A stretch of DNA of 50,570 nucleotides, taken from assembly GCA_009784025.1 (NCBI GenBank), contig WQVK01000017.1:1-50570 (forward strand). The letters run 5' to 3'. Under the pieces are notes generated by a model. The model had not been told where the DNA came from, did not search any database, and saw only the letters and a list, made by a program, of their open reading frames with translations. This DNA is from Defluviitaleaceae bacterium. Lineage in GTDB: Bacteria; Bacillota; Clostridia; Lachnospirales; WQUN01. Positions 40,650-49,379 of this stretch are shown here, in pieces; position 1 is the stretch's first letter; each line of letters begins with the position of its first letter. Position numbers and translations under genes: made by a program.

Positions 40650-41015
40650 ATGACAGAATTAAAATCTGAAGGCGGGGGCGGCGTGGTTCGCGTCTCTGAT
40701 GATGTCTTGGCGGTTATTGCTGGCACTGCCGCGCTAGAGTCAGAGGGAGTGGCCGGGCTTGCCGGGCATTTTTCCAGTGAGGTTGGCAGCCGGGCTGTGC
40801 GTAAGCATATGGCCAAGGGCGTTTTGGTTAAGGTTAATGGGCAGCGCGTAAAGATGGCGCTGGCTATCACTGCCAAGATGGGAGTAAAGTTGCACGAGGT
40901 GTCTAAAGATGTGCAACAAAGAGTTAAAACCGCGGTAGAAACCATGACTGGGCTAGATGTGATAGAAGTTAATGTTTCCGTTAGCGCAGTGGCCGCCGAA
41001 GCGAAAAAGGCATGA
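40650..41015 (+). CDS. Asp23/Gls24 family envelope stress protein
   Basis: 121 residues. Motifs: VVRVSDDVLAVIAGTAALES, EGVAGLAG and VKMALAITAKMGVKLHEVSK, then the C-terminal VIEVNVSVSAV. The family stabilises the envelope in staphylococci; in Clostridia a member usually heads the nusB-xseAB operon, as here. AAGGAGG lies upstream. It overlaps nusB by 4 bp. Confidence 0.93.
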   Translation: MTELKSEGGGGVVRVSDDVLAVIAGTAALESEGVAGLAGHFSSEVGSRAVRKHMAKGVLVKVNGQRVKMALAITAKMGVKLHEVSKDVQQRVKTAVETMTGLDVIEVNVSVSAVAAEAKKA

Positions 41016-41461
41016 GCCGTCGCGATGCCAGAAGACATGCATTTCATCTGATTTTCCAGTATCCGTTTTTCCCTCAGCTAAATGCAGAGGCCGTGGCCCG
41101 TACCAGGCTGGATTATTACAGCGGCCTAGATACAGATGAAGAAGCCCTGCCACGCCCAAAAGGCCGCGACGCAGAATATGTGGACCGTGCCGTATGGGGA
41201 GTGCATGATAGGCTAAATGAAATAGACGGCGTTATAGAGAATTTTTTGAAGGATTGGGATATAGAGCGCATAAGCAGGATAGACCTGGCCGTGATGCGGC
41301 TGGCCATCTATGAAATGCTTTGCGAGGCAGATGTTCCCCTTGGTGCGGCTGTAAATGAAGCCGTGGAAATAGCCAAGGAATACGGCGCAGATGAATCCCC
41401 GGCCTTTGTCAATGGTGTGCTGGGTAATGTTGCCCGGGCCATAGGCAAGGATAGGAAATGA
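41012..41461 (+). CDS. nusB: Transcription antitermination factor NusB
   Basis: 149 residues, all helical. N-terminal SRRDARRHAFHLIFQYPFF and C-terminal ISRIDLAVMRLAIYEMLCEA, then VNEAVEIAKEYGADESPAFV NGVLG are typical. It works with NusE (S10) on rRNA operons. It has a slightly longer mid-section than Bacillus NusB. It overlaps both neighbours by 4 bp. Confidence 0.95.
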   Translation: MSRRDARRHAFHLIFQYPFFPQLNAEAVARTRLDYYSGLDTDEEALPRPKGRDAEYVDRAVWGVHDRLNEIDGVIENFLKDWDIERISRIDLAVMRLAIYEMLCEADVPLGAAVNEAVEIAKEYGADESPAFVNGVLGNVARAIGKDRK

Positions 41462-42603
41462 CAGCCAAGGGGAGGCAGGTTTTTACTGTTGCCCAGGTCA
41501 ACCGCTATGCCAAGGGGTTGGTAGAGGCAGATGCTATATTGGCGGGTCTTTTTGTAGAAGGAGAGCTGTCTAATTTTAATGCCCATTCCTCTGGGCATAT
41601 GTATTTTACGCTAAAGGATGCCAACGCGGCCATTAGCGGCGTTATGTTTAAATCCCATGCAGGGCATTTAAATTTTATGCCAAAAAGCGGCATGAAAGTA
41701 GTGGCCTTTGGCCATATCTCCCTATACGAAAAAACCGGCCAGTATCAATTATATGTAGAGTATCTTGAACCCGCTGGGGTTGGGGGCTTGCAGCTGCAAT
41801 TTGAGCAGCTAAAGGCCAAGCTAGAAGCTCAGGGGCTTTTCAGCACCACCAGAAAGCGGCCACTGCCGCAGTTTGCCCGTTGTGTGGCGGTTATAACCAG
41901 CCCCACAGGTGCGGCGGTGCAGGATATAATACGCATAGCCAGTGAAAGAAACCCTGCCACCAAAATAGTGGTAGCGCCGGCGCTGGTGCAGGGCGCAGGG
42001 GCGGCAGAAGACCTAGCCCGTGCGCTGGCAGAAGTAAATGCCTGGGGCGTGGCAGATGTGATAATAATAGGCCGCGGCGGCGGTAGTATAGAAGATTTAT
42101 GGGCCTTTAATGAGGAAGTGCTGGCCCGGGCAATAGCCGCAAGCCAGATTCCTGTAATATCCGCAGTGGGGCATGAGACGGACTTTACCATAGCAGATTT
42201 CGTGGCAGACTATCGCGCACCTACCCCCACAGCCGCGGCGCAAACCGCAGTGTATGACCATTCTCACATGGCAAAATATATCGGCCAGTTGCAAGGCCAG
42301 CTAGGCCAAGCCATGGATACTAACATAGCCGCCCGGCGGGATGAAATAGCAGCGCTGTTTACCGGCCTAACCCGCCAAGGCGGCAACCGCCTGCGCAAGG
42401 AATGGCAAAACCTAGCCCATCTTGAAACCCTGCTGGAAAAAGTATCACCATATGCGGCCTTCAAAAGAGGTTACGCTCTGGCCAAAACCCCTACAGGAAC
42501 AATAAAATCTGCAAAGGAAATATTCCAAGGCGACCACGTAACCCTACAATTTGCCGATGGAACAGCCAAAACCGAAATTAAGGAAGTGACCCATGCCCCG
42601 TAA
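41458..42603 (+). CDS. xseA: Exodeoxyribonuclease VII large subunit
   Basis: 381 residues. The N-terminal OB fold (FVEGELSNFNAHSSGHMYFT LKD) precedes the catalytic region with VITSPTGAAVQDIIRIASER, IIGRGGGSIEDLWAFNEE, and SAVGHETDFTIADFVADYRA, then a coiled coil and the C-terminal segment with RGYALAKTPTG. It degrades single-stranded DNA with XseB. The length is a little short of the usual 400-450, mostly in the coiled coil. It overlaps nusB by 4 bp and xseB by 11 bp. Confidence 0.95.
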   Translation: MTAKGRQVFTVAQVNRYAKGLVEADAILAGLFVEGELSNFNAHSSGHMYFTLKDANAAISGVMFKSHAGHLNFMPKSGMKVVAFGHISLYEKTGQYQLYVEYLEPAGVGGLQLQFEQLKAKLEAQGLFSTTRKRPLPQFARCVAVITSPTGAAVQDIIRIASERNPATKIVVAPALVQGAGAAEDLARALAEVNAWGVADVIIIGRGGGSIEDLWAFNEEVLARAIAASQIPVISAVGHETDFTIADFVADYRAPTPTAAAQTAVYDHSHMAKYIGQLQGQLGQAMDTNIAARRDEIAALFTGLTRQGGNRLRKEWQNLAHLETLLEKVSPYAAFKRGYALAKTPTGTIKSAKEIFQGDHVTLQFADGTAKTEIKEVTHAP

Positions 42604-42835
42604 AAAAAATCTATCCTTCGAAGAAAAAATCACCCGCCTTGCGGAAATAATAGAAGAAGTAGACAGCGACCAAACCCCGCTAGACAACGCCCTAACCCTA
42701 TACAAAGAAGGCCTAGAGCTAGCCACTAGCTGCGGCCAGTTTTTAACAGAATACGAGACGCAAGTACAATCCCTCCAAAAAGCCGCAGATAATACATTCA
42801 GCCTGCAACCGTTCGACCATAGTAACAACATGTAG
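42593..42835 (+). CDS. xseB: Exodeoxyribonuclease VII small subunit
   Basis: 80 residues, the normal size. The SFEEKITRLAEIIEEVDSDQ and the LDNALTLYKEGLELATSC patterns are the family mark. Several copies wrap the XseA coiled coil. The start lies inside xseA. A perfect TAGCCCG/CGGGCTA hairpin (42833-42851) follows immediately, before the next gene. Confidence 0.93.
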   Translation: MPRKKNLSFEEKITRLAEIIEEVDSDQTPLDNALTLYKEGLELATSCGQFLTEYETQVQSLQKAADNTFSLQPFDHSNNM

Positions 42836-42869
42836 CCCGTCTAACGGGCTATATAACAAAGGAGCAACC

Positions 42870-43325
42870 ATGCGAGAGGCAATGCAAGAATTTTTAACCA
42901 ACCGTCACCTGCTTACAGCCCTGACGGCCACAGCTATAGCACAAGTTCTAAAGACTCTATTCGACTACTGGCGAACGGGGTCTTGGAAGAAAGCCCTTTT
43001 CTTTTCCACCGGCGGCATGCCCAGCAGCCATAGCGCAACAGCCGTGGCCCTGATGGTAAGCGTTGGCCTGTACGAAGGCTTTGGCACAACCACCTTTGCC
43101 ATAAGCGCTGTCCTTGCCGTGGTGGTAATGCACGACGCCGCAGGCATACGCCGCGCCGCAGGCCACCAAGCCGAAGCCTTAAACTTCATCTTCTCTAAAC
43201 TAGAAAGCCAAGGCCTAAAATTTGACAAAACCCTAAAAGAACTGCTAGGCCATAGGCCAATAGAAGTATTCGCCGGCGCAATTTTGGGGTTGGTGGTTGC
43301 TTTGGTGGCGCAGATACTGTTCTAA
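42870..43325 (+). CDS. Divergent PAP2 family protein (YuiD/DUF212)
   Basis: 151 residues, four membrane helices. Phosphatase motifs: KALFFSTGGMPSSHSATAVA, MHDAAGIRRAAGHQAE and LLGHRPIEVFAGAILG. The family resembles PAP2 lipid phosphatases, but the substrate is not known. AAAGGAG precedes the ATG. It is 34 nt after xseB. Confidence 0.9.
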   Translation: MREAMQEFLTNRHLLTALTATAIAQVLKTLFDYWRTGSWKKALFFSTGGMPSSHSATAVALMVSVGLYEGFGTTTFAISAVLAVVVMHDAAGIRRAAGHQAEALNFIFSKLESQGLKFDKTLKELLGHRPIEVFAGAILGLVVALVAQILF

Positions 43326-43344
43326 GGCCGAGTTTAAACCGAGT

Positions 43345-43551
43345 TTAAACCGTGGGGTTTCACCCCACACCCCCTTCTTTTTTGAAAAAAAGAAGCAAAA
43401 AACTTTAACATTAAATTATTTTAAAAAAAGTGTCTTGTTTGGCGGATTTTTTTGCAGTTCCGGGGTTGAGAAATGTGTTTTTTGCCAAGAAAATGGTACC
43501 ATACGGTACCATTTTTTAGGAATTATGGTACCGTATGGTACCATTTTTTTA
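43345..43551. repeat. Family E element plus family A paired GGTACC hairpin (copy 3)
   Basis: CGTGGGGTTTCACCCCAC, CTTCTTTTTTGAAAAAAAGAAG and an AAACTTTAACATT end (43347-43412), then a spacer containing AAATGTGTTTTTTGCC that is also found before copy 1, then exact GGTACC arms 43493-43512 and 43525-43544 with a T-run. The order matches 27886-27994. Confidence 0.8.
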
Positions 43552-43571
43552 TTAATACTATTATTTTTTGG

Positions 43572-43600
43572 TTGACATAATATGGCGGGTAAGTTAGTAT
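43572..43600 (+). promoter_or_regulatory. Orphan promoter-like sequence
   Basis: TTGACA (43572-43577), a 17-base spacer and TAGTAT (43595-43600). The following 150 nt hold no supported gene; transcription would run into the inverted repeat at 43756-43849. Confidence 0.4.
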
Positions 43601-43755
43601 CCCTGTGGAGATTTATTTGTGGGGAGATTTTTATGTGAGCATATTAAAAACAGATTTTCCTTGCGCGGGCTGGTAGCTGTTTTTATTATGCCTTTTTTAT
43701 TATGATTCTTGTGAAATAATAACAAGCATGATTTCGAATTTATCTCACCAAATTT

Positions 43756-43849
43756 AAAATAGCTGTATAACTAAGCTAAATCTGAAAGGCTCGTTCTCCC
43801 CCAAAATTGCGTGCTTTTTGGATTGGCTTAGTTATACAGCTATTTTTTT
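43756..43849. repeat. 21-bp perfect inverted repeat
   Basis: Arms 43756-43776 and 43826-43846 are fully complementary across a 49-nt loop, with a T-run at the right end and an A-run at the left. It could be a bidirectional terminator or a tiny mobile element. The gap 43326-44017 contains no gene; a TATAAT at 43978-43983 may be the xylanase -10. Confidence 0.75.
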
Positions 43850-44017
43850 ATGCTATAAAGGCGCAAGGCCGCTTTATCTTGCCCATGTAATAATTAAAGA
43901 TTGATTCTGGTTTTTTTAAGTTGCGCTGGGGTGAAACCTAACTAAAGCTCATGGTTTTAAATCTCTTTTACATATGTTATAATCCAAGAAAATTTCATAA
44001 AAACGGAGGCAATTTTC

Positions 44018-46255
44018 ATGAAAAAATGGTTCAAAGCCTTGTTCGCGCTACTCTTATGCTTGGTTTTAATGGCGCAGCCCTTGGCGGTTTTATCTGTTAG
44101 GGCGCAGCAGGACGAGACTGTTGTGTGGAGCATGCATGGGTACTTGCGGTGGTATTCGCCAGACGCCCATTTTCCTTCTGGCGGCGTGCCTGCGGGCATG
44201 ATATCTATACTGGTGCAAGACGGGGTGCGCAGCCTGCATATTAGCGAGCGCGCCAACGAGGGCCAAGGTTTGGATATGCGTTTTGGCCCGGCCATAATGC
44301 ATGAAGGCGTGGCCTTGGCAGATAATACCGTATACTTGGCCGGGCGGGTGGTAGAACCCGAGACCGGCACGGAAGTTCAGCTAATGAGGCTGCAAGGGGG
44401 TGCGCCCATGGCTACCGCAGCACCGGCTGCAGATGGCAGCTTCCAGTTTACCCATGTTTTTTCCGAAGAAGATGCTGCTGGGCTTACGGGGCTAAGGGTA
44501 GCTACCAGCGGCACAGAGGCATTTTACCTAGATGTTTTAGAGATAAGGCGCGATTTTGCGACGTTTGCACAGATTCCTAACTGGGATATGAACGCACAAT
44601 CCTTGGCAGAAGCTTTCAGCGAGCATTTTCTCATAGGCAATATCTGGAGCAACCGCGGCCAAATGAGCGATTTGGCCACATTTGACTCGTTTAATCATCA
44701 TTACAATAGCGTTACGGCTTCCAACCACCATAAGGTATCTAATATCCTAAGCAACACGCCAAATGCCTGGGAATTTGACTTTAACCTGGCAGATTCGATA
44801 GTGGACTGGGCAGAGGATAACAACCTAGCAATGGTGGGGCATACTCTAGCCTGGCACGCGCAATCCCGGCCATGGCTCACCAATGTCCCTGGCACAAACG
44901 ACCCCCTAACTCGGGAAGAAGCCATGTACAACCTGCACCGATATATAAGCACGGTGGCAGGCAGGTACTCTGGCCGGATGTATTCTTGGGATGTGGTTAA
45001 CGAGGTTATTCACGTGCGCGGTGGCGCATGGTGGGGGCAAAACCCAGACTGGCGCGCCTATATGCGCCGCAGTGGCGCAGGGCTAGACGACAGCCCAGGC
45101 CATACACGCTGGTACGATGCCTTCGCCAACGGGGCAGACAGGGATGCAGGCGAATGTGGCTCGGATTATATCTTCTACGCCTTTAAATTTGCCAGAATAT
45201 ATGACCCCCACGCGATTTTGTATTACAACGACTACAACACCTTTAGCGCAGTAAAACGTGAGGCAATCGCCCAAATGGTAGAGCAAATTAACCAGCGCTG
45301 GGCAGAGCACGAGCTTTACGACGGCCGCCTGCTTATTGAAGGCATAGGAATGCAGGGCCATTACAACCTACGGGCATGGCCAGGCAACGTAGCTTATGTA
45401 GAAACCGCTTTGCGCCGCTTCGCGCAAACTGGCGCGCGGGTTAGCGTAACAGAGCTAAACGTATATCTTACCGGCGGCGGTGTAGTAGCCTACGACGAGC
45501 TGCTGCCAGAGCTTTTTGAAGAACAGGCAAGAAGATACACCCAATTTTTTGATATTTTCATGGATTTTGCCCAATATATGCCGCGCATCACCTGGTTTAT
45601 ATGGGTAGACTTACCTGCAGAGCAAGGCGCATGGCGCAGGTGGCCACATTCGCAGCATCCGGCGCTGTTTGATTTGCAGCGCCAGACAAAACCCGCGTTC
45701 TATGCGGTGTTAGAATCACTGGCCAATGCGCCGTCGGCCAATATTTCTGTGCCGGAAGTAACTACCCAGCGCATCCCCCTAGGGGCAGCGGGCCAGTCGT
45801 TTTCTGCAGGGCTTACAGCGGTGCAAACAAACCACGCCCCCATCCTATGGCAAATCACCAGCGGCGAGCTGCCACCCGGCCTTAGGCTAATTGGCCGCAC
45901 CGGAGCGATAATAGGCACACCAGAGGCAGAAGGCGCGTTCCACTTCACCGTGGGTGCAGAAAACGCCCTAGGAATGGGCGAACGCGAAATGGTAATTGCC
46001 ATAGGCGATGCCTACGAAACCTACCTGCCAGAAGTAACCCCTACCCCAACCCCAGAACCCACGCCAGAGCCAACCCCAGAAGCCCCAACCCCAGCAGAAG
46101 TCGCCGAAGCAGCAGAAGCGGCCACCCAACCAGAAGCCCCCACAGCCCCACAAGCAGACGACAGTGGCGTAAGCCTATGGGTGATTATTGCAATCATAAC
46201 CGTGATTGCCCTGGCGGCAGTGGTAATATTCACAGTTGTGAAGAAAAAGAAGTAG
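44018..46255 (+). CDS. Membrane-anchored GH10 endo-xylanase
   Basis: 745 residues. Signal peptide 1-29; a beta-sandwich, probably a carbohydrate-binding module (about 35-180); a glycoside hydrolase family 10 barrel (about 190-575) with acid/base Glu329 (WDVVNEVI) and nucleophile Glu479 (VSVTELNVY), plus GHTLAWHAQ and the IEGIGMQGH motif; an Ig-like putative-Ig domain (about 585-670, LPPGLRLIGRTGAIIGTPEA); a Pro/Thr/Glu spacer; and a C-terminal helix (about 718-741) with KKKK. It should cut beta-1,4-xylan at the cell surface. There is no LPXTG; the anchor is a membrane helix, unlike the adhesin at 277. GGAGG lies upstream. Confidence 0.93.
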   Translation: MKKWFKALFALLLCLVLMAQPLAVLSVRAQQDETVVWSMHGYLRWYSPDAHFPSGGVPAGMISILVQDGVRSLHISERANEGQGLDMRFGPAIMHEGVALADNTVYLAGRVVEPETGTEVQLMRLQGGAPMATAAPAADGSFQFTHVFSEEDAAGLTGLRVATSGTEAFYLDVLEIRRDFATFAQIPNWDMNAQSLAEAFSEHFLIGNIWSNRGQMSDLATFDSFNHHYNSVTASNHHKVSNILSNTPNAWEFDFNLADSIVDWAEDNNLAMVGHTLAWHAQSRPWLTNVPGTNDPLTREEAMYNLHRYISTVAGRYSGRMYSWDVVNEVIHVRGGAWWGQNPDWRAYMRRSGAGLDDSPGHTRWYDAFANGADRDAGECGSDYIFYAFKFARIYDPHAILYYNDYNTFSAVKREAIAQMVEQINQRWAEHELYDGRLLIEGIGMQGHYNLRAWPGNVAYVETALRRFAQTGARVSVTELNVYLTGGGVVAYDELLPELFEEQARRYTQFFDIFMDFAQYMPRITWFIWVDLPAEQGAWRRWPHSQHPALFDLQRQTKPAFYAVLESLANAPSANISVPEVTTQRIPLGAAGQSFSAGLTAVQTNHAPILWQITSGELPPGLRLIGRTGAIIGTPEAEGAFHFTVGAENALGMGEREMVIAIGDAYETYLPEVTPTPTPEPTPEPTPEAPTPAEVAEAAEAATQPEAPTAPQADDSGVSLWVIIAIITVIALAAVVIFTVVKKKK

Positions 46256-46335
46256 GATAAAGCAAGGGCTTCACCCCACACTTAAAAAACCTTGATATTG
46301 GAATTATAGTCATTTAAACTGAAGTTTTAGGCAAT

Positions 46336-46380
46336 AGCAAAGGCCGTAAGAAAGAGTGTTGATTTCTTACGGCCTTTGCT
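46336..46380. terminator. Strong hairpin after the xylanase gene
   Basis: Arms of 17 bp (46336-46352 with 46364-46380, core AAAGGCCGTAAGAAA) are perfectly paired. No clear T-run follows, but the place fits a terminator between convergent genes. The flanks carry family E fragments. Confidence 0.55.
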
Positions 46381-46495
46381 GTGGCCTTACGGCCTATGGA
46401 TTTGTATAGAGCGCTAAAGTTTTGCCCCGCTTTTTTTATGTGTTACAGCGTTTATCTGCACGAAAAGCGGGTGAGTATTGGCGAAGCCTAGGGTC

Positions 46496-46732
46496 TTATT
46501 GCTGCCACTCGCTAGACGGTGGGTCGTGAGGAGGGGCTTCTGGGATTACTACTGCACATACTACATATGCAATTACAGCGAATAAGAACCCTATGAATGG
46601 TAGAAGGAATGGTGCAACTACCCATACAACCCGCACTATGGTGGGGTCTATGTTTAGGAATTGTGCCATGCCGCCGCATACGCCGCTTAGCTTACGGTTT
46701 GTGTTGGAACGGTAGAGTTTTTTGTCTTCCAT
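46496..46732 (-). CDS. PspC domain protein
   Basis: 78 residues. The N-terminal KLYRSNTNRKLSGVCGGMAQ and then FLNIDPTIVRVVWVV and a membrane helix (about 40-64) form a single PspC domain. Such small proteins sit in the membrane and take part in phage-shock-like stress or in signalling. AGGAAAA lies upstream. It is monocistronic, convergent with the xylanase. Confidence 0.9.
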   Translation of the reverse strand: MEDKKLYRSNTNRKLSGVCGGMAQFLNIDPTIVRVVWVVAPFLLPFIGFLFAVIAYVVCAVVIPEAPPHDPPSSEWQQ

Positions 46733-46769
46733 GATTTTTCCTGCTTTCGTTTTATATTTTCAGCTTGCT

Positions 46770-46850
46770 TATACCAATTTCAATTAAAAGCGCCTCATTG
46801 TTCGCGGCAAAACCGCTCTAATCCGCCGTTCTAAGTTGAGATTAGCATTA
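46770..46850. mobile_element. MITE-like element, family H copy 2 (shortened)
   Basis: TATACCAATTTCAATTAAAA, CGCCTCATTGTTCGCGGCAA and AGTTGAGATTAGCATTA run inversely to 36181-36294. Part of the middle is missing. Confidence 0.55.
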
Positions 46851-46892
46851 ACTGTGAATATATACGATGGCGCTTTGAGTTTGTCTGGTTGG

Positions 46893-47597
46893 TTATGTCA
46901 AATACCCCTTAACAAACCGCCCATGGTTTCGGGAGGCGTAAGAGAAGTACATATCGCCCACTACTATAATATGGTCAACCAGGTTAACGCCAATGAAACC
47001 CAGGCCATCTGATACTATGCGGGTGGTTTCGTTGTCTGCCATAGAGGGTTTTATTGTACCGCCGGGGTGGTTGTGGGAGATTATTACATTGGCTGCGCCG
47101 TGTTTTATTACTTCGCGCACTATTTCCCGAGGGTAGGCGGCGGTTTCATCTATGGTGCCTTTGGAGATTAGCGCGGTATGAATCAGCTTTAGCTGCGCGT
47201 CTAGGCAAAAAATGTAGAAATATTCCACAGTGTTACCTACAAAAAGGTTAATGGCGTATTCAGAGGCTACTTCAATGCTGTCTAGCACTACCTTTTTGCT
47301 CCAGCGGCTACGGAAGTACCGGTTGGCAAGCTGTGGCACAAGGTTTAGCAGAATTGCGATGTTTTCTGTACAGCCTAGGGCTTTTGTTAGTATTTCCACA
47401 TCTGCCTCAAATAAATTATGCAGCGAGCCGAATTCTTTTAGCATCTTATGGGCAATATCGTTGGTGTTCTTCTGGGGATAGCAATAGTACAGAAGAATCT
47501 CCAGTACCTCGTGGTCGTGGAAGTCGTTTATGCCGTTTTTTAGGTAGCGGGCCTTCATTCGGCTACGGTGGCCTGCGTTTGGGTTTTCTTTTTTCAT
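46893..47597 (-). CDS. radC: RadC family JAMM-domain protein
   Basis: 234 residues. The N-terminal HhH/UPF0758 region (HDHEVLEILLYYCYPQKNTN, LGCTENIAILLNL) precedes the MPN+ domain with the JAMM zinc motif His175-x-His177-x10-Asp188 in HNHPGGTIKPSMADNE, all ligands present. It was thought to be a DNA repair protein, but its true role is uncertain. ATG overlaps the stop of the upstream PPK2 gene (ATGA). It is the second gene of a two-gene unit. Confidence 0.93.
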   Translation of the reverse strand: MKKENPNAGHRSRMKARYLKNGINDFHDHEVLEILLYYCYPQKNTNDIAHKMLKEFGSLHNLFEADVEILTKALGCTENIAILLNLVPQLANRYFRSRWSKKVVLDSIEVASEYAINLFVGNTVEYFYIFCLDAQLKLIHTALISKGTIDETAAYPREIVREVIKHGAANVIISHNHPGGTIKPSMADNETTRIVSDGLGFIGVNLVDHIIVVGDMYFSYASRNHGRFVKGYLT

Positions 47598-49093
47598 CGC
47601 ATTGCGTCGTCCAGCGCATCCGTTACGGATTGAAGGACTTTTATCCTTGAATATTTTTTAGAATTGGATTCCACAACTATCCAGGGGGCTTGAGGGTTGT
47701 GGGTTAGGGCCAGCATTTCATTGGCGGCGGTTTCATAGGCTTCCCAGTTGCTGCGGTTGTTCCAGTCTGCATCGGTGATTTTATGCTGTTTTAGAGGGTC
47801 GTTTTGCCTGTCTTCGAAGCGTTGCAGCTGTTCTTCCTTGTCTATATGCAGCCAGAATTTTAGCACCACTGTGCCATGCCCCACCAGATGCTGTTCCATT
47901 TCGTTTATCTCCCGGTAGGCGCGCTGCCATATTTCTGGCGGTGTTAACTTGTCCACGCGCTCTATAAGCACTCGCCCGTACCAGGAGCGGTCGAAGATAG
48001 TCAAATGGCCGCCTTTTGGCATCTTTACCATAAACCGCCATAAATAATGCCGGGCAAGCTCCTGCGGCCGTGGCGGCCCAATGGGCACAACTGTAAAGCA
48101 GCGCGGATCCACTTCAGACACCAGCCGCTTAATATTACCGCCTTTACCGGCGGCATCCCAGCCCTCGTAAACCACCACCGCAGAACGGCGCTTCGTGTAC
48201 ATTTTATTGCAAAGGCTGCGCATTTTCTTTTGATAATACTTAAGCGCTTCGCTGTATTCCGCATCTTCCATTTGCTCGTTGGGCGAGATGGCCTGCAGGG
48301 TTTGGGGGATAATAATATCTGGTACATGTATGGTGGGCACTTCTGGCTTGGGTTTGCTTTCTTCTGTGGCGGCTGCCTGGCCAATACCTAGCCGTGCCTC
48401 TAGCTCGTGTATAATCGTACCCAGTACCTTGCATGTGCCAAAGCGTTTGTCTTCTGTTTCTATAATATGCCAAGGGTTTTGCTCTGTATCTGTCATGCGC
48501 AGCATCTTTTCGTACTGCGCCAGGTGCAGGTCGTAATTTTCGTTTTGCTTATAATCATGTTCTTTCATGCGCCATGCGGTGGCGGGGTCTTTGGCCAGCG
48601 CCTTAAAACGCCGGCGCTGTTCCTCCTGGCTTATATGCAAGAAAAACTTGATAATCAGGTATCCGTCATCTGTAAGCTGCCGCTCGAAAGCTGTTACATC
48701 ATGATAAAACCCATGAACTTCCGTAATAGACAGCCCCCATTCGTCCCTAGTTTCCGGCAAAATAATCCTATGCCAGCTTTTATCCATTATAACAATCTGT
48801 CCCTTGGGCGGCAGATAAGTCCAATAACTCCACAAAAAAGGCCGCATACGCTTGTCATCTGTTATATTGCTTGTGGTACGCATATCAAAATAACGCGGGT
48901 CTAAAGGATTAGCCACCCGCGCAATATGCGTGCCCTTGCCAGACGCGCTCCAGCCCTCGAACACAATAATAACAGGCAGCCCGGCCTCCATAACCAGCTG
49001 CTGCAAATGAGCAAGCCTGCTCTCCATCTGGCGAAGCTGCTCTTTATATTCTTGTTTCTGCATTTTTTGCGTAAGGTCAAGTTCTTGTAACAT
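47594..49093 (-). CDS. Polyphosphate:AMP phosphotransferase (two-domain PPK2)
   Basis: 499 residues made of two tandem PPK2 domains. Walker A is GWSASGKG (47-54) in the first and GWDAAGKG (about 309-316) in the second; each is followed by a Walker-B/lid segment, IVIMDKSWHR and LTIFDRSWYGRVLIERVD. The two-domain PPK2 class makes ADP from AMP and polyphosphate, with the C-terminal domain active (known for the Pseudomonas enzyme). The N-terminal domain has a Lys-Ser instead of the usual Arg-Ser and lacks YGR, so it may be inactive. I start at ATG 49093; a GTG 9 nt earlier is less likely. radC is coupled. Confidence 0.9.
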   Translation of the reverse strand: MLQELDLTQKMQKQEYKEQLRQMESRLAHLQQLVMEAGLPVIIVFEGWSASGKGTHIARVANPLDPRYFDMRTTSNITDDKRMRPFLWSYWTYLPPKGQIVIMDKSWHRIILPETRDEWGLSITEVHGFYHDVTAFERQLTDDGYLIIKFFLHISQEEQRRRFKALAKDPATAWRMKEHDYKQNENYDLHLAQYEKMLRMTDTEQNPWHIIETEDKRFGTCKVLGTIIHELEARLGIGQAAATEESKPKPEVPTIHVPDIIIPQTLQAISPNEQMEDAEYSEALKYYQKKMRSLCNKMYTKRRSAVVVYEGWDAAGKGGNIKRLVSEVDPRCFTVVPIGPPRPQELARHYLWRFMVKMPKGGHLTIFDRSWYGRVLIERVDKLTPPEIWQRAYREINEMEQHLVGHGTVVLKFWLHIDKEEQLQRFEDRQNDPLKQHKITDADWNNRSNWEAYETAANEMLALTHNPQAPWIVVESNSKKYSRIKVLQSVTDALDDAMR

Positions 49094-49133
49094 AATTATC
49101 ACCGATGGCAGTATAGCATAAAAAACTTTTAAA

Positions 49134-49272
49134 AAAAACCGTTAGAGGCTTTGCCCGGGATACTTGGGAGAGTCGGTTGCGAAGCAACCGATCAGCCGGG
49201 CACACATCAAAAACTTTTGGGAAGATTCGCTTCGCGAACTCGGTGATTTGTGCTGCCCACCTTCTTGTGAAG
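49134..49272. repeat. Intergenic repeat, family G, left part (split copy)
   Basis: TTAGAGGCTTTGCCCGGGATAC, GTCGGTTGCGAAGCAACCGA, TTCGCTTCGCGAACTCGG and ACCTTCTTGTGAAG match family G in order. It is interrupted at 49273 by a family B element; the right end resumes at 49380 with CTTTGGAAAAAACTTG and reaches about 49405. A second, partial G stretch is at 49580-49650. Confidence 0.7.
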
Positions 49273-49379
49273 TATAGTGGAATAAATGAGAAACGGTCTC
49301 GCCCGGGCAGTACCTTAAACGCCGGGATAAGGCGTTTTTGCCGCGACAAGTGAGACCGATTTCGAATTATTTCACTATA
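49273..49379. mobile_element. MITE-like element, family B copy 3 (nested in family G)
   Basis: 107 nt in the opposite orientation to copies 1 and 2. Ends are TATAGTGGAATAAATGAGAA and TCGAATTATTTCACTATA. The core is shortened. It lies exactly within a family G repeat, with TA at both junctions. Confidence 0.8.

Noticed and set aside
42833-42851. TAGCCCG/CGGGCTA hairpin as a terminator after xseB
   Set aside because: It lacks a T-run and the next gene begins 18 nt later with a good ribosome binding site, so read-through is likely.
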